Below are positions 23,417-35,507 of a DNA stretch of 64,000 nt, in pieces. How positions within the stretch are numbered: the first letter of the stretch is position 1; each line of letters begins with the position of its first letter. The DNA lies in contig JAENRU010000487.1 of assembly GCA_016647705.1 (NCBI GenBank), positions 1,488,001 to 1,552,000 of the forward strand. Direction: 5' to 3'. This DNA is from Eucommia ulmoides. Lineage: Eukaryota > Streptophyta > Magnoliopsida > Garryales > Eucommiaceae. The notes beneath the pieces are model-generated. The model did no database searches, was not told the origin of the DNA, and saw nothing but the letters and a program-made list of their open reading frames with translations. The position numbers and the translations under genes are program-made.

Positions 23417-25440
23417 CTAGGATATAACCCATGCCTGAAGGCACGGATGTAGAAAAAAACACAAAAAAACGTTTAAACAACATATTTCTGCATCATAATT
23501 CTGCAAGTTATTAACCGATTTGTCTGTTACAACATCAACTTCAATATTTAAAAAATATTTTCCAATGAACACAATCAAAAATTAAAGTACAAAAAAATTG
23601 GACATAACCACTTTTACTTATTTGACATTCCAAATTCTCAACTTATATTCTTAGAACAACACAACATCAACAAACACGACCAATAACAAATCAGGCACAA
23701 TAATAACTAACACAATGAACTTTGACAGCAAAAAATTAATTATATACATCATAAACATACTAATATAAGTCCACCACCCAGGACTACTGGAATTTAATCA
23801 TTGAGAGCATGCTTCTGCAGCATAGTTTTGCAAACTGTTAACCGATATGTTACAACATCAACTCCAGTCACAAAACTTGAACTTCCAAGAAGGTCGAACA
23901 TCAAACAAAGTTAGCACCTAAAGAAATAATAAAATTAAAAATTAATTAGGAATGGAATATTAAAACAATTTTCAATCAACATTGGAGAGAGGAAGAGGAC
24001 AGATATATTGAGATTCAACTCCCCAATGCTGGCAAGGGAAAAAAATAATGGCTTTTAACACTACTATGATGACTTTCCATATCCAACATGCATTCTTGAT
24101 GTTCATAAATGCATGATATAAAAAAGAATACAAATCTAACTTTCTCTAGTAGAGCTTAAACCTATGAAAAACGCAAACAATATCAATTTGATATTTAATA
24201 AAAATAAATAAAATTAAGGTAATTAGAAACAATGCCTCTCAGAAAATGAAGCCACAAATATATATTTTTTTGTTTTGCTTTCTAATATTCCAACTTAATT
24301 TTATGGAAAAATAATAAAATTATTCCCATACTTATACTTTTGTTGCAAGTTTTCAAAGTACATAAACAGAAATATGGGAATATAAGCACTACACAAACAC
24401 CATCCAAAGAACTAAAAAAGCAATAAATTGTATCACCAGTTGAATAAGTTCTACTAAGGAAATATGAACTAAATAAATAGAAAACGGGAATAAAACGATT
24501 ATCAAATTTATTTCATACCTTATATATTTTGTATTTCTCGTTATCTCTACTCGAGCTCAAATCTGTAAATAACACGAAAATTATATTTTCAATTAACAGA
24601 TTTATCAAGTAAATTTTTTATGGGAAAATACACAACAACAAAAAAAAAAGAAAAGAAAAAAATGCTTCCCTATTTGTTCAGTTTATGTTAACAAAATTTT
24701 GTTTTATGGGCATATCAACCTTATCCCCAGATTTCCGTTTCTTTCCCCTAAAAAAAAGAATCTGGAATGAAAAAAAAAAACTCTCATGCCAAACAAATTT
24801 TGCACTTAATTATGAACGTGTTGATTGAAATATAGCAAAAATCGCAAAACAAAAATATGTCTTTCCACCGAAGTTACATTTAACAACGTTTGAACAAATA
24901 CAACTAATGAAGTAATGCAAACATATAAACACAATTAATGAACTAACAACATAAAAAAAAGGTGAAAAAGAAAAATCAAAATTAAACACACAATTAATAG
25001 TCGAGTTAAATTTATTCTTACCGTTTCTATTTAGCGTTTCTCGTCATCTCCACTTGAGCGTAAACCTATGAAGAACACAAACAATACCAAGTAGATATAG
25101 AATCAAAATATTGAAACAAATTAAGGTAATTAGAAATGAATGCCCTATTGTCAGAAAAATGAGAAGCCACAACTATATATTTTTTTGTTTTGCTTTCTAA
25201 CGTTTCAACTTAATTTTTTCGAAACACAATACAATTATTCCCACATTTGAACTTTTGTTCCAACTTTTTGTAGTACACAAACAGAAATATGGGAATAGAA
25301 GCACTAAACAAATGCCATATAAAGAACTGAAAAAACAAAAACAGTACCAACGGCTAAATAACTTGATATGTTCCCCAACCCCTGCTCTAGCTTCCACAAA
25401 AACCCCCCACTACGGGAGGTGAACCCACACTAGTTGTTAA
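23417..25440 (-). mobile_element. Helitron 3, minus strand, right (5') end uncertain
   Basis: Reading the minus strand, the 3' end is CCGTGCC-TTCA-GGCATGG hairpin (23429-23446) followed by GTTATATCCTAG ending at 23417. The first 700 bp match the tail of Helitron 2 (about 55690-56040), including words equivalent to GTGACTGGAGTTGATGTTG and CAGTAGTCCTGGGTGG. No coding region was identified. About 24145-24440 and 25055-25350 are a direct repeat roughly 910 bp apart. I could not locate the TC 5' end. It may extend to about 25650 or be truncated. Confidence 0.65.
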
Positions 25441-26064
25441 CCGTCTTCGCCGCAGATGAATTGCTTATCTTTGTGACGTCAATTAGATGTGTCACCAGAT
25501 TCGATGCTACCTCAGTAAAAGCTTTGCCGCTTGATTACATTAGAAACCTGGAAAAGCAAAAGTCAACACCAAAAAATATAGAACTTGTAGGAATTAATAA
25601 ACAACTACGAATAGAGAGGTGGTTGAGGGGTTGATGATTTAGAGATTGGATTTATGGAGTTATAATATAAAATAATTATTGTTATTCACTATTCCGTTTT
25701 CAGTGTTTTAATTTTTATTACCTAGTTGTTCAAAAAGAAAATGGATTCGTTACAAATATGCGACATTTTATTAACTCAAAATTTATTTAAACAAAAAAAT
25801 ATCATCTTCATCGAAATAACTCATACGAATTGTATATAATCTTATTTGTAAAATATTAAAAACAATTATAATTGGGCTAATCTTACTTTGCAAACCAAAT
25901 ATTGCATGCGATTAGGTGTAAAAATTGGCTAACTCTTCAAGTTTGACAAAACATTACACTTTTTATGCTAATTAAGAAAATAACAATAACGGTGATATAT
26001 GATTTTTCTTTCAAATTTTGAACTTTGGCAGGTTATAAAGATTTTTTTTTTGTACGAGAAAAGA
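25441..26064. other. Spacer between Helitron 3 and the RDR6-like fragment
   Basis: A 66-codon + frame at 25434-25634 has no recognisable domain. The rest is AT-rich with nothing recognised. Confidence 0.35.
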
Positions 26065-26578
26065 ATGGGTTTAGGGCGGAGTGAAAAGTTGATGGTGGTT
26101 ATGCAAGTTAGCGTTGATGGGTTTGACAAATACACCACTGCAAAAATATTTTTGGAGTATTTTGAAGAAAATGTTGGGGCAGTTTTGAGATGTAGACTAA
26201 AGACATCTTCAACTCCTGCTGAATCATATCCATGTTTTGAGATTGATGTTGGCAATATTATAAAAATGGATGATTATGAAATGGTCTAACCCCATGCATT
26301 CTTGCATTTTGCAATTCCTGTATCTGTGAATTCAGCCCTAAATGCTTCAGGGCGTAGTGAGTTTGTGTATGTACGCAAGCCTCTAAAGGTTAGTTTGGGG
26401 GCCTCAGAATTCATATCGTGTGAATCAAATGAGGAGGACTACAATTCCGTTCAAGTTATCTAATGTGCAAGTTGAGGTTGGGAGTATGAGTAACTTGCAA
26501 TTCTTTATTGGTTGGAGATGACCTTCTGAAGGAGTTAATTTTCTTGTCGATTTGTTTGATGGAACTTGCAAATTGCAT
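26065..26578 (+). pseudogene. RDR6-like: RDR6-like RNA-dependent RNA polymerase, N-terminal fragment
   Basis: From ATG 26065 the frame reads MGLGRSEKLMVVMQVSVDGF, then LRCRLKTSSTPAESYP, PHAFLHFA, RKPLKVSLG, and after a frameshift YRVNQMRRTTIPFKLS and GVNFLVDLFDGTCK. This order and these phrases match the N-terminal region of plant RDR6 (SGS2/SDE1), the polymerase that makes double-stranded RNA for trans-acting siRNA and antiviral silencing. About 170 codons of a protein of about 1,200 are present. Lesions: TAA at 26287-26289, a frameshift near 26405-26415, TGA at 26519-26521. The match stops at about 26578, where the 180-bp array begins. The catalytic domain is absent. Confidence 0.82.
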
Positions 26579-29500
26579 CGTCGTTTAAACAACTCATCCC
26601 ACCAATTTTGACGATTATTTAAAAATTATTACCTATTTGAGTGTATAAGTTTTATTATGTAGTGTTATGAACGCAGTCTGTATACAAAAACATTGGGTTT
26701 TTTATTGTTACGGATAGACCATATTTTGTTAAGTTAAACTTGCCAAAAAATATTGCATCGTCACCTAAACAACTCATCCGACCAAGTTTGACAATTATTT
26801 TAAAATTATTCAATAGTTCGTTTTTAGGGTTCTAAGTTTTATTACGTAGTGTTGTGAATGCATTTTATGCACAACAAAAATTGATAAATTTAAAAATGGA
26901 TACATTTTTGTTGTGGATAAGTCATATTTTATTAAGTCAAAGTTGTCAAAAAAACTGTATCGTCGTCGAAACAACTCATTCGACCAACTTTGACGATTAT
27001 TTAAAATTTATTTAATAGTCCGTTTTGACATTTTTAAGTTTTACTACATACTCTTACGAACATAGTTTATGTCCAAAAAAATTTGGGTTCATTTCGGTTA
27101 CGGATAGATCATATTTTGTTAACTCAAAGTTGCAAAAAAAACTTCATAACCAACTCATCCGACCAAATTTGACGATTATTTAAAATTAATTCACCAGTCT
27201 GTTCTGACATTTTTAAGTTTTATTATGTACTCGTAGGAACTCAAATTATGTAAAAAAAAAAATTGGATTCATTTCAATTACGGATAGACCATCTTTTATT
27301 AACTCAAAGTTGCAAAAAAAACTACAAAACCAACTCATCCGATCAACTTTGATGATTATTTAAAAGTTATTCACAAGTCCGTTCTGACATTTTTAAATTT
27401 TATTATGTAGTCTTAAGAACCCATATTATGTACAAAAAAAATTGGGTTCATTTCAGTTATGGATAAACCATCTTTTGTTAACTCAAAGTTGCAAAAAAAA
27501 CTGCAGAATCAACTCATCCGATCAACTTTTGACGATTATTTAAAAGTTATTTACTAGTCCGTTCTAAAATTTTTAAATTTTATTATGTAGACTTAAGAAC
27601 CCAATTTATGTACAAAAAAATTGGGTTCATTTCGGTTACAGATAGACTATCTTTTATTAACTCAAAGTTGCCAAAAAAAAACTGCAAAACCAACTCATCA
27701 GATCAACTTTGAAGATTATTTAAAAGTTATTCACCAGTCCGTTCTCACATTTTTAAATTTTATTATGTAGTCTTAAGAACCCAGATTATGTACAAAAAAA
27801 ATTGGGTTCATTTCGGTTATAGATAGACCATCTTTTGCTAACTCAAAGTTGCTAAAAAAAATTGCAGAATCAACTCATCCGACCAAATTTGACGATTATT
27901 TAAAAGTTATTCACTAGTCTGTTTTGACATTTTTAAATTTTATTATGTAGTCTTAAGAACCCATATTATGTACAAAAAAAATTGGGTTCATTTCGGTTAC
28001 GGATAGACCATCTATTGTTAACTCAAAGTTGTAAAAAAAATTGCAGAACCAACTCATCCGATCAACTTTGACGATTATTTAGAAGTTATTCACTAGTCTG
28101 TTCTGAAATTTTTAAATTTTATTTTGTAGTCTTAAGAACCCAGATTATGTACAAAAAAAATTGGGTTCATTTCGATTACGGATAGACCATCTTTTGTTTA
28201 CTCAAAGTTGCAAAAAAAAAACTGCAGAACCAACTCATCCGATCAACTTTGACGATTATTTAAAAGTTATTCACTAGTCCGTTCTGACATTTTTAAATTT
28301 TAGTACGTAGTCTTAAGAACCCAGATTATGTACAAAAAAAATTGGATCCATTTTAATTACGGATAGATCATATTTTGTTAACTCAAAGTTGCAAAAAAAA
28401 CTGCAGAACCAACTCATCCGACCAACTTTGACGATTATTTAAAATTAATTCACACGTCCGTTCTAATATTTTTAAGTTTTATTATGTACTCTTAGGAACG
28501 TAGATTATGTAATAAAAAAATTGGGTTCATTTCGGTTACGGAGAGACCATCTTTTGTTAACTCAAAGTTGCAAAAAAAAACTGCAGAACCAACTCATCTG
28601 ACCAATTTTGACGATTATTTAAAAATTATTCACTAGTCCATTCTGACATTTTAAAATTTTATTACGTAGTCATAAGAACACAGATTATGTAAAAAAAAAA
28701 TTGGGTTCATTTCGGTTACGGATAGACCATCTTTTGTTAACTCAAAGTTGCAAAAAAAACTGCAGAACCAACTCATTCGACCAGATTTGACGATTATTTC
28801 AATTTAATTCATCAGTCCGTTCTGACATTTTTTAGGTTTTATTACGTACACTTAGGAACCCAGATTATGTACAAAAAAATTGGGTTCATTTCAGTTACGG
28901 ATATACCATCTTTTGTTAACTCAAAGTTGGAAAAAAAAAACTGTAGAATCAACTCATCCGACCAACTTTGACGATTATTTAAAAGTTATTCACTAGTCTG
29001 TTATGACATTTTTAAATTGTATTACGTAGTCTTAAGAACCCAAATTATGTACAAAAAAAATTGGGTTCATTTCAGTTACGAATAGACTATCTTTTGTTAA
29101 CTCAAAGTTGCAAAAAAAACTGCAGAACCAACTCAGCCGACCCACTTTGACGATTATTTAAAAGTTATTCACTAGTCCGTTTTGACATTTTTATATTTTA
29201 TTACGTAGTCTTAAGAACCCAAATTATGTACAAAAAAAAAATTGGGTTCATTTCGGTTAAGGATAAACCAACTTTTGTTAACTCAAAGTTGCAAAAAAAA
29301 CTGCAGAACCAACTAATCCGACCAATTTTGACGATTATTTAAAATTAATTCACCAGTCTGTTATGACATTTTAAAATTTTATTACGTATTCTTAGTAACA
29401 CGTTTTATGTATAAAAAAATTGAGTTCATTTCGGGTACGGATAGACCATCTTTTTTTAACTCCAAGTTGCGAAAAAATACTGCAAAACCAACTCATCCCA

Positions 29501-29600
29501 CCAACTTTGACGATTATTTAAAAAATATTCGCTGGTCCGTTGTGATATTTTTAAGTTTTATTACGTAATCTTAAGAACACAGTTTATGTACAAAAAATTG
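26578..29600 (+). repeat. Subterminal tandem repeat, about 17 copies of about 180 bp
   Basis: Units contain CAACTCATCCGACCAACTTT, GACGATTATTTAAAA, AGTCCGTTCTGACATTTTTA, GGGTTCATTTCGGTTACGGA and CCATCTTTTGTTAACTCAAA. Starts recur near 26594, 26772, 26975, 27153, 27332, 27510, 27692, 27870, 28050, 28230, 28408, 28590, 28769, 28950, 29130, 29311 and 29490. They are the reverse complement of the 6-copy array at 14740-15812. Copies about 27150-29300 look more alike than the edge copies, as expected for expansion by unequal exchange. Confidence 0.9.
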
Positions 29601-30858
29601 GAGTCATTCCTATCGCCGTTCGTTTGAGGGGGTCCGTTCATTGACTGTCGCCCTTTGTTATATATATATTTTTTTTAAATTTATATTTAATACAAACCTT
29701 GGGATTCAATTAATAAGTGTTAATTACATTTTTGCCATTTTTTTTTTCTTTTTTTGCACTTTCATACTTGAAATATTGGGTTTCAATTAAAAAATATTAA
29801 TTATATTTTCACCCCTATATTTAATTTTAATTTTTTTTTGCACTTTCATAACACAAACCTTGGGATTCAATTAAAAAGTATTAATTACATTTCGCCCCTT
29901 TTTTCGATTTTAGTTTTCATTTTTTTTCTTTTTTCTTTTTACTTTCATCTTTGATATTTTGGGTTTCAACTAAAAAGTGTTAATTATATTTTTACCCCTA
30001 TATTTAATTTTAATATTTTTTGGCTTTTTCATAATACAAACCTTGGGATTGAATTAAAAAGTATTAATTACATTTTCGTCCTTTTTTTTAACTTTAGTTT
30101 CTTTTTTCTTTTCTTTTTTTCACTTTCATCTTTGAAATTTTGGGTTTCAACTAAAAAGTGTTAATTATATTTTTACCCCTATATTTAATTTTAATGTTTT
30201 TGGCACTTTCTTTCCTGAAATCTTAGGTTACAACTAAAAAATGTTAATTACATTTTCTCCCCTTTAATTAATTTTTTTTTTTTTTTTACATTTTCATCCC
30301 TAAAATCTTGGGTTCAACTAAAAAGTATTAATTATATTTTTTTCCCTTTGTTTAATTTTAGTTTCTATTTGTTCTATTATTGTGGGCACTTTCGTCCATG
30401 AAAACTTAGGTTTCATAAAGAAATTGCATTTTTATGAGAAATTACAAATATCATTTTTAATGTTTTGTTAATTTTTTTAAAAATTAATTACATTTGCCTA
30501 ATAATTATAATTTATATTTAATTTTGAAATATTAAATAAATTTTCAAATTATCATAATTTAAATAAATATATATATATATATATATATATAATTGAATAA
30601 ATAAAAAAGGGAATGGCGATGGGGTGATGGGGGCATGGGGATGAGGGGCTGGGGCATGGGGGGGGGGGGGGGGGCTACCAGCGTGGCAGTCCCTTATGGT
30701 AAAACCGGCCTTGTCAAGGCCGGTTTTACAAGAAAAAATAATATATATATATAAACCGGCCGTGTTACGGCCGGTTAGACCCACTTCGGTAAAAAAGATA
30801 AAAAGGGACCCATATGCGTAATTTGAGAACTTTTTAACACCAAAAATGTAAAAAGCTC
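29600..30858 (-). repeat. Right terminal inverted repeat arm
   Basis: This is the inverted counterpart of 13422-14760: CGTTCGTTTGAGGGGGTCCG at about 29618, the degenerate internal repeat, the (TA)n tract, a G-run at 30660-30674, the two CCGGCC hairpins (about 30704-30728 and 30753-30776) and the outer end AAAAAGCTC at 30858. A 117-codon minus frame through it is not a gene. Confidence 0.85.
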
Positions 30859-30867
30859 TATGCATTG
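30859..30867. repeat. Target-site duplication, right (TATGCATTG)
   Basis: Identical to 13413-13421. Confidence 0.9.
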
Positions 30868-30941
30868 TCAAGTTGGTTCATTTTCTATATTTTTTTAATA
30901 ATCAAACTCATATTTTTTATTTATTTAAATAAAATCATAAA

Positions 30942-31293
30942 AATATGCTTTGATTGGAATGATAAAAAAGAAAATAAAAATAAAAATGAGAGGATAATAC
31001 TGTGAAATAAATAAAATGAAAGAAAATAATTCATTTTAATGTAATTTATTATTTTTTTCCAATATATTACAAAAATAAATTAAAAAATTATTATTAAGGG
31101 TATAATTGTAATTTTAATACCTTTAACCATTTTCTTCTCAAATTTGTGAGGGAAAAAAATTATCTAAAAAATTATGTTTTATTCATCTTATTTTCTTTTC
31201 CCTATTATTTTCTATTCAATGAAACATGTTTGTTTGTTTATTTTTTGTCTTTTTTTTTAATTTTTTTTTCCATCCAACCAAACACACTCTTAA
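30942..31293. mobile_element. MITE-like element, third copy of the 4018-4832 family
   Basis: Compared with the paralogue at 5930-5970, extra sequence starts near ATATGCTTTGATTGGAATG and ends near CCATCCAACCAAACACACTC, just before the shared taatattaacat. Its ends resemble the MITE pair at 4018-4832. Confidence 0.55.
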
Positions 31294-32100
31294 TATTAAC
31301 ATCTTCAAAACTAAAAAAAAATATAACATTAAATAATTGGGAGTATTTTTATAAAAAATACTTAAATAAAAATAAAATAAACATTATTTAATTCGGAGTA
31401 TTAAATAAAAAAAATAAAAAAAGTGTAATAGTTAATTTTGAGTGTGCAATTATTATTTTTTTACATATTAAAAATATATAATTTCCTTTTGAAAATATTC
31501 GGTCACACTGTACTTTCATATTTTATTTCTTCAAAATATAATTTAATTAACATAAATAATTTGATTAATTATTTTCTCCAAAATCAATACATATATATCA
31601 ATTAATTAAATCATTTTATCAAAATATTAACATCTTAAAAAATTTTAAAATATGTAATTTTCTTTCTGAAAATATCCAGTCACATCCCGCTTTCATTATT
31701 TTTCTTTTCAAAATATATAATTTAATTAAAATAAATAATTCAGCCAAAATTTACACATATACATCAATTAATTAAATCATTTTATTTTGTTTTTTATTGT
31801 CTTTTTTTTTTGCTTTTAGTGGTTGTTGTGTTCGGCACGTTGGCCTTGTTTGTTACCAAGAAGCTCTTTTTCCAATAAGCAATTTCACTACTTTTAAGAG
31901 AACACTTAATTTATTTTTTTAATGTGCGACTTTATATCCAACTTTATTGCAATTTGGTAAAATAAGTAATGAATAATAAAAATTTTAAATTATATTAATT
32001 GACAATAAAAATATATTTTTATTATAAATTTTAAAAATTAACCATATTTTTAAAAATTAATCATTTATGCGGATCTTCAATTTCTCTAGTTCATCCCTAA
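31294..32100. repeat. AT-rich duplicated spacer (paralogue of 5960-6340)
   Basis: No gene. It aligns piecewise with 5960-6340, including the pair gagtgtgcaat / gagagtgcaat and TGGCCTTGTTTGTTAC. Confidence 0.6.
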
Positions 32101-32104
32101 GATT

Positions 32105-32643
32105 GTTTATTTTTCAGTTGTAGAAAATAATGTAACCCAATTGGCGCGCTACCGGTGCAACCAAATATTCTCCAATCTTTCCAACAATGGGAGTTACAAT
32201 TTTCAAAGCCATATCTGAGGATCAACAAACAAGTAGAATAGTTGCGTTTAATTAAATCTTGTTTTCTTAACAAATCGGCAAGTAAACGAAATCCAAAAGC
32301 CTGAGATTGAAGAAACACTGTTCACCATGAAATTATTGAAAAATAATCAAGTGGCACTTCTTATTTATGTTGGAGAATTTAGAGAGAGAAAAAAAAAAAA
32401 ACCCTTAACAGAGCTCAAGCTCATCTGAGCTTCCAAAAATGGAGATTTGAGCATAAAATGAGGAAGAACTGTTGAATAAAATGGAGATTTGAGCAATGTG
32501 AATACGTTACATACCTCTCTTCTCTTCTCTTTACTTCTCTTCTTTGATAGATCTGAGCTCAATTGGTCGCTGCAGTAAGTCAAGCAAGTCTGAATACATG
32601 AGAAGAAGACAGACTTGCACCAGAGATGCAATAATTGAATATT
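32105..32643 (-). pseudogene. Exon block fragment, copy 4
   Basis: This piece matches 1370-1500 (cttgttttcttaacaaatcggcaag, ttcaccatgaaattattgaaaa) and 1560-1730 (gaagaactgttgaa, catacctctcttctctt, gctgcag). A minus-strand reading includes CSDQLSSDLSKKR before a gtatgta-like donor. The product is unknown and the frame is decayed. Confidence 0.4.
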
Positions 32644-32644
32644 A

Positions 32645-34436
32645 GGGTTAATCGCACTTTGGCCCCCTGTGGTTTGAACCAGTGGCACTTTTGCCCCTGT
32701 AATCTTGGACTAAACTGCAAGATTAACGCCGTTAATGGAAACTTTAAAATGTCAATCTTACTGTTATGTAATTATGAACACTTATTGAGGGAGTTCTTAA
32801 CCATTTAATTGTTGTTTAAATAAATAAAAAATTCTGAAAATTGATATACATAAACTTATTTACCCAAGTCGAGTAAAAAGCATTTCTAATTTGTGTTTTT
32901 ACGAAAAACGCAAATGCAATTTGCATTTTTCCTAAAAAATAAAAATAAAAACACAAGAAGGAAATGCGTTTATACAATTGATTTTTTATTTTTTTTTAAA
33001 AACGCAAAATGGTGTGGCGTTTTAATTAAGAAACGCATTCCATGAATGCGTTTCTTCAAAAAACCCAATACCCATTTGAGAAGGAAAAAAAATTTACAAC
33101 ACCGGTGTTCACAACACCGGGTATACACCCTTTTTTTTTTTTTTTTTAAACAAACCAAATTTTTTGTATGCAAACTATGTTCAAAACACTTCATAATTCT
33201 TTTTACAACACTAAAAACGGACCAATGAATGATTTTTTAAAAATCGCCAAATTTGGCAAGATGAACTGTTTCGATGACGGCGTAATTTTTTCGGTAATTT
33301 GTAATTAATAAAAGATGGCATATCCATAATAGGAATGAACCTCATTTTTTTTATGCAAATTATGTTCATAACACTACATAATAAAATTTAGAATACTAAA
33401 AACGGACAAATGAATTATTTTTAAAAAATCATCAAAATTTACTAACAAAAAACACTCTTTTGAAAAATCAAGGCTAACTAACAAAACAGTGTTTTTAAAT
33501 ACTGTTTTGAAAAACACTGTTTGTTAGTGTTTTCAAATCTTGTTTTTTGCTCTTACCTTTTTAAGAAATTAAAAAAAAAAAAAAAAAAAAAAAGGAATTT
33601 TGTGGAAGCATAAATAACTTCTACTTAAAAAGAGTATTATATCTTCTTTTATATAAAAACATGTCCTTAATGGTGTTTAATTTTTTGTTTTTTTAAGAAG
33701 ATGATAATTAACATTATCAACCCCCATATTATACTACAATTTACTATTGAAAAAAAATGTCTACATGATCAATTTATCTATTTTATTTTGTTTTACTCAA
33801 TTAGGGTTTGAATTTGTTTAATTTTGATTTGTTTGCAATAATTTCTACAGGCACTTATTATTTATCATCTTAAGAACATCTCCAACAGTGTCAAAGTTGA
33901 ACAACTGTAGAATTAAACTTATAAACACATTTTCTTCTTGCGTTTTACTTCTTCTTTTTTAGGAAAAATGCAAATTGCAGGAGCGTTTTTCGTAAAAACG
34001 CAAATCATAAATGCATTTTACTCGACTTCGATAAATAAGCCTATGTATTTCAGTTTTCAGAATTTTTTTATTTAAACAACAATTAAATGGTTAAGAACTC
34101 CTTATTGGGGTATAAAGTGGAATTAACCCTTATTTCCCTCCCTCTCTTGGAATCTCACTCTCTCTTCGATGTCCTCTCTCTTCACTCTCAGATCTCCTCT
34201 CGATCTCAATTCCTCTCTCACTAGATCTCCTCTCTCTTCGCTCTTAACTCATTTTGCATTTTATTCCTCTGTCGTTAGGTCTTTTTGCACTTTTTTCCTT
34301 GTAAAATTCGCATCACCACTTTGCCCCTGCAGTGAGGCATTTGTTGCACTTTATCCCCTTGATGTGAGACCTTTGTTGCCCACAGGGAGACAAAGTGCAA
34401 AACAATTTAACCACATGGATGAAGTATAATTAACCC
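32645..34436. mobile_element. TIR element with inner inverted arms, about 1.8 kb
   Basis: Outer ends GGGTTAATCGCACTTTGGCC and (reverse complement of the right end) GGGTTAATTATACTTCATCC belong to a common plant TIR type with 'cacttt(g)…cccc' subterminal words. Inner arms about 32786-32945 and 33955-34110 are clear inverted copies (GAGTTCTTAACCATTTAATT / AATTAAATGGTTAAGAACTC). aatatta lies on both sides (32638-32644 and 34438-34444), a candidate duplication. About 34130-34400 is pyrimidine-rich and leader-like. No transposase is present. Confidence 0.6.
33150..33450 (-). repeat. Two diverged copies of the 180-bp Mutator-like repeat
   Basis: Phrases like AAGATGGCATATCCATAAT, GGAATGAACCTCATTTTTTT and AACACTACATAATAAAATTT match the unit of the 14740-15812 array, same orientation. 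They sit next to an ACACCGGTGTTCACAACACCGG palindrome at about 33098-33120, like those in the foldback element. Confidence 0.6.
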
Positions 34437-34439
34437 AAA

Positions 34440-35507
34440 TATTAATATTATAGTTCACCTTCACTATTCATTTGTATAGCTACAATAAAAATTAAAAATT
34501 AACCTTTTTTTCCAATAAAAATATGTAGTATATTATAAAAAAAAATATGAATTTTTTTACTTTTCATATGTACCAATCTTTAAAAGATTAAATATTTCAT
34601 ATACACACAATTTTTTTCCCCAATATTTTATTGAAAAAAATAGAATGCCTATTTTTGTATAATTTAATTTTTTGTGCATAATAAATACTATTTAATAGAA
34701 ACCTAAAAAGAAGAATTATTAAAGTAAACTTTTTTATAGGGCTTTTTCATTTAAAGGTGTTTTAATTTGAAGAAAAATCATAGACATATATTTTTATAAA
34801 AAAAAAATTATTAAAAACATTATTCGATTTTCAGTATATGACATACTATTTTTCGTGAATAATTTTTATAATTTTATTTATCAGACATAATTTTAAATTT
34901 ATTATTTTGTACTATATTATACTTAATTATAATTAATTTGACACTTTTTAACCCCCTTTTTTGATAAGATATCCCTTCTATTTCTATATGTATTTTTTTT
35001 TTATTATTATTATATTAAGTGGTAGGAGTATCATCAATTATTTAAAATTCAAAAACTATAAATTAAAATAAAATAAATAAGACATAAAAGACAAATCATA
35101 GTAAACTTTATAGGGCTGTGGAGTTATTTCTCCAATATAAAACTTTAAGGAATTATTTATAGGTACAATAAAAAATAAAAAATTAAAAGTTATTTTTTAA
35201 CTTTTTTCAAATTAAAATATTTAATATATTACAATATATATTAAATCCCACTGATTTTTGTTTACTTAATTTGTAATTCTTTTTTTAATTGTAACTAAAA
35301 ATCATATCAGACCGCGGTCTAATGGTGGCAGTTGTTATAAAAAATATTTCTTGTGGTGGCATCGGTAATGGTAGTAAACCTTTATAAAAAATATAATAAA
35401 TTCTATTATATATATATATATATAAGCAGTAGACTTCATCAAATATTAATATATATAATATTATATATAAAGAAATGAGTCCCTTAAATAATATTTATAT
35501 TTATATA
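34440..35507. other. AT-rich spacer
   Basis: No gene. It contains a short minisatellite piece at 35335-35380 and the (AT)n tract at about 35406-35422. Confidence 0.5.

Larger units (their letters stand above)
13422..30858. mobile_element. 17.4 kb Mutator-like element, non-autonomous, composite
   Basis: The outer ends GAGCTGTTTACGTTTTTGG and (reverse complement of the right end) GAGCTTTTTACATTTTTGG begin long inverted arms that match for over 1.2 kb. They share TTCTCAAATTA, CGAAGTGGGTCTAACCGGCC and the poly-C tract. A 9-bp duplication flanks the element, and an unoccupied paralogue of the site lies at 5765-5940. I found no MURA-type transposase, so mobilisation would have been in trans. The interior holds two Helitrons, an RDR6-like pseudogene fragment and two arrays of a 180-bp repeat. 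The element is far longer than usual non-autonomous members, largely because of later nested insertions and repeat expansion. Confidence 0.88.

Noticed and set aside
26578..29600. Centromeric satellite array (about 180 bp units)
   Set aside because: The unit length fits a plant centromere satellite, but the array is short, is mirrored at the other arm, and lies inside an element with target duplications.
30518..30871. 117-codon minus-strand ORF
   Set aside because: It runs through the Mutator-like terminal arm, microsatellite and G-run. Low complexity.
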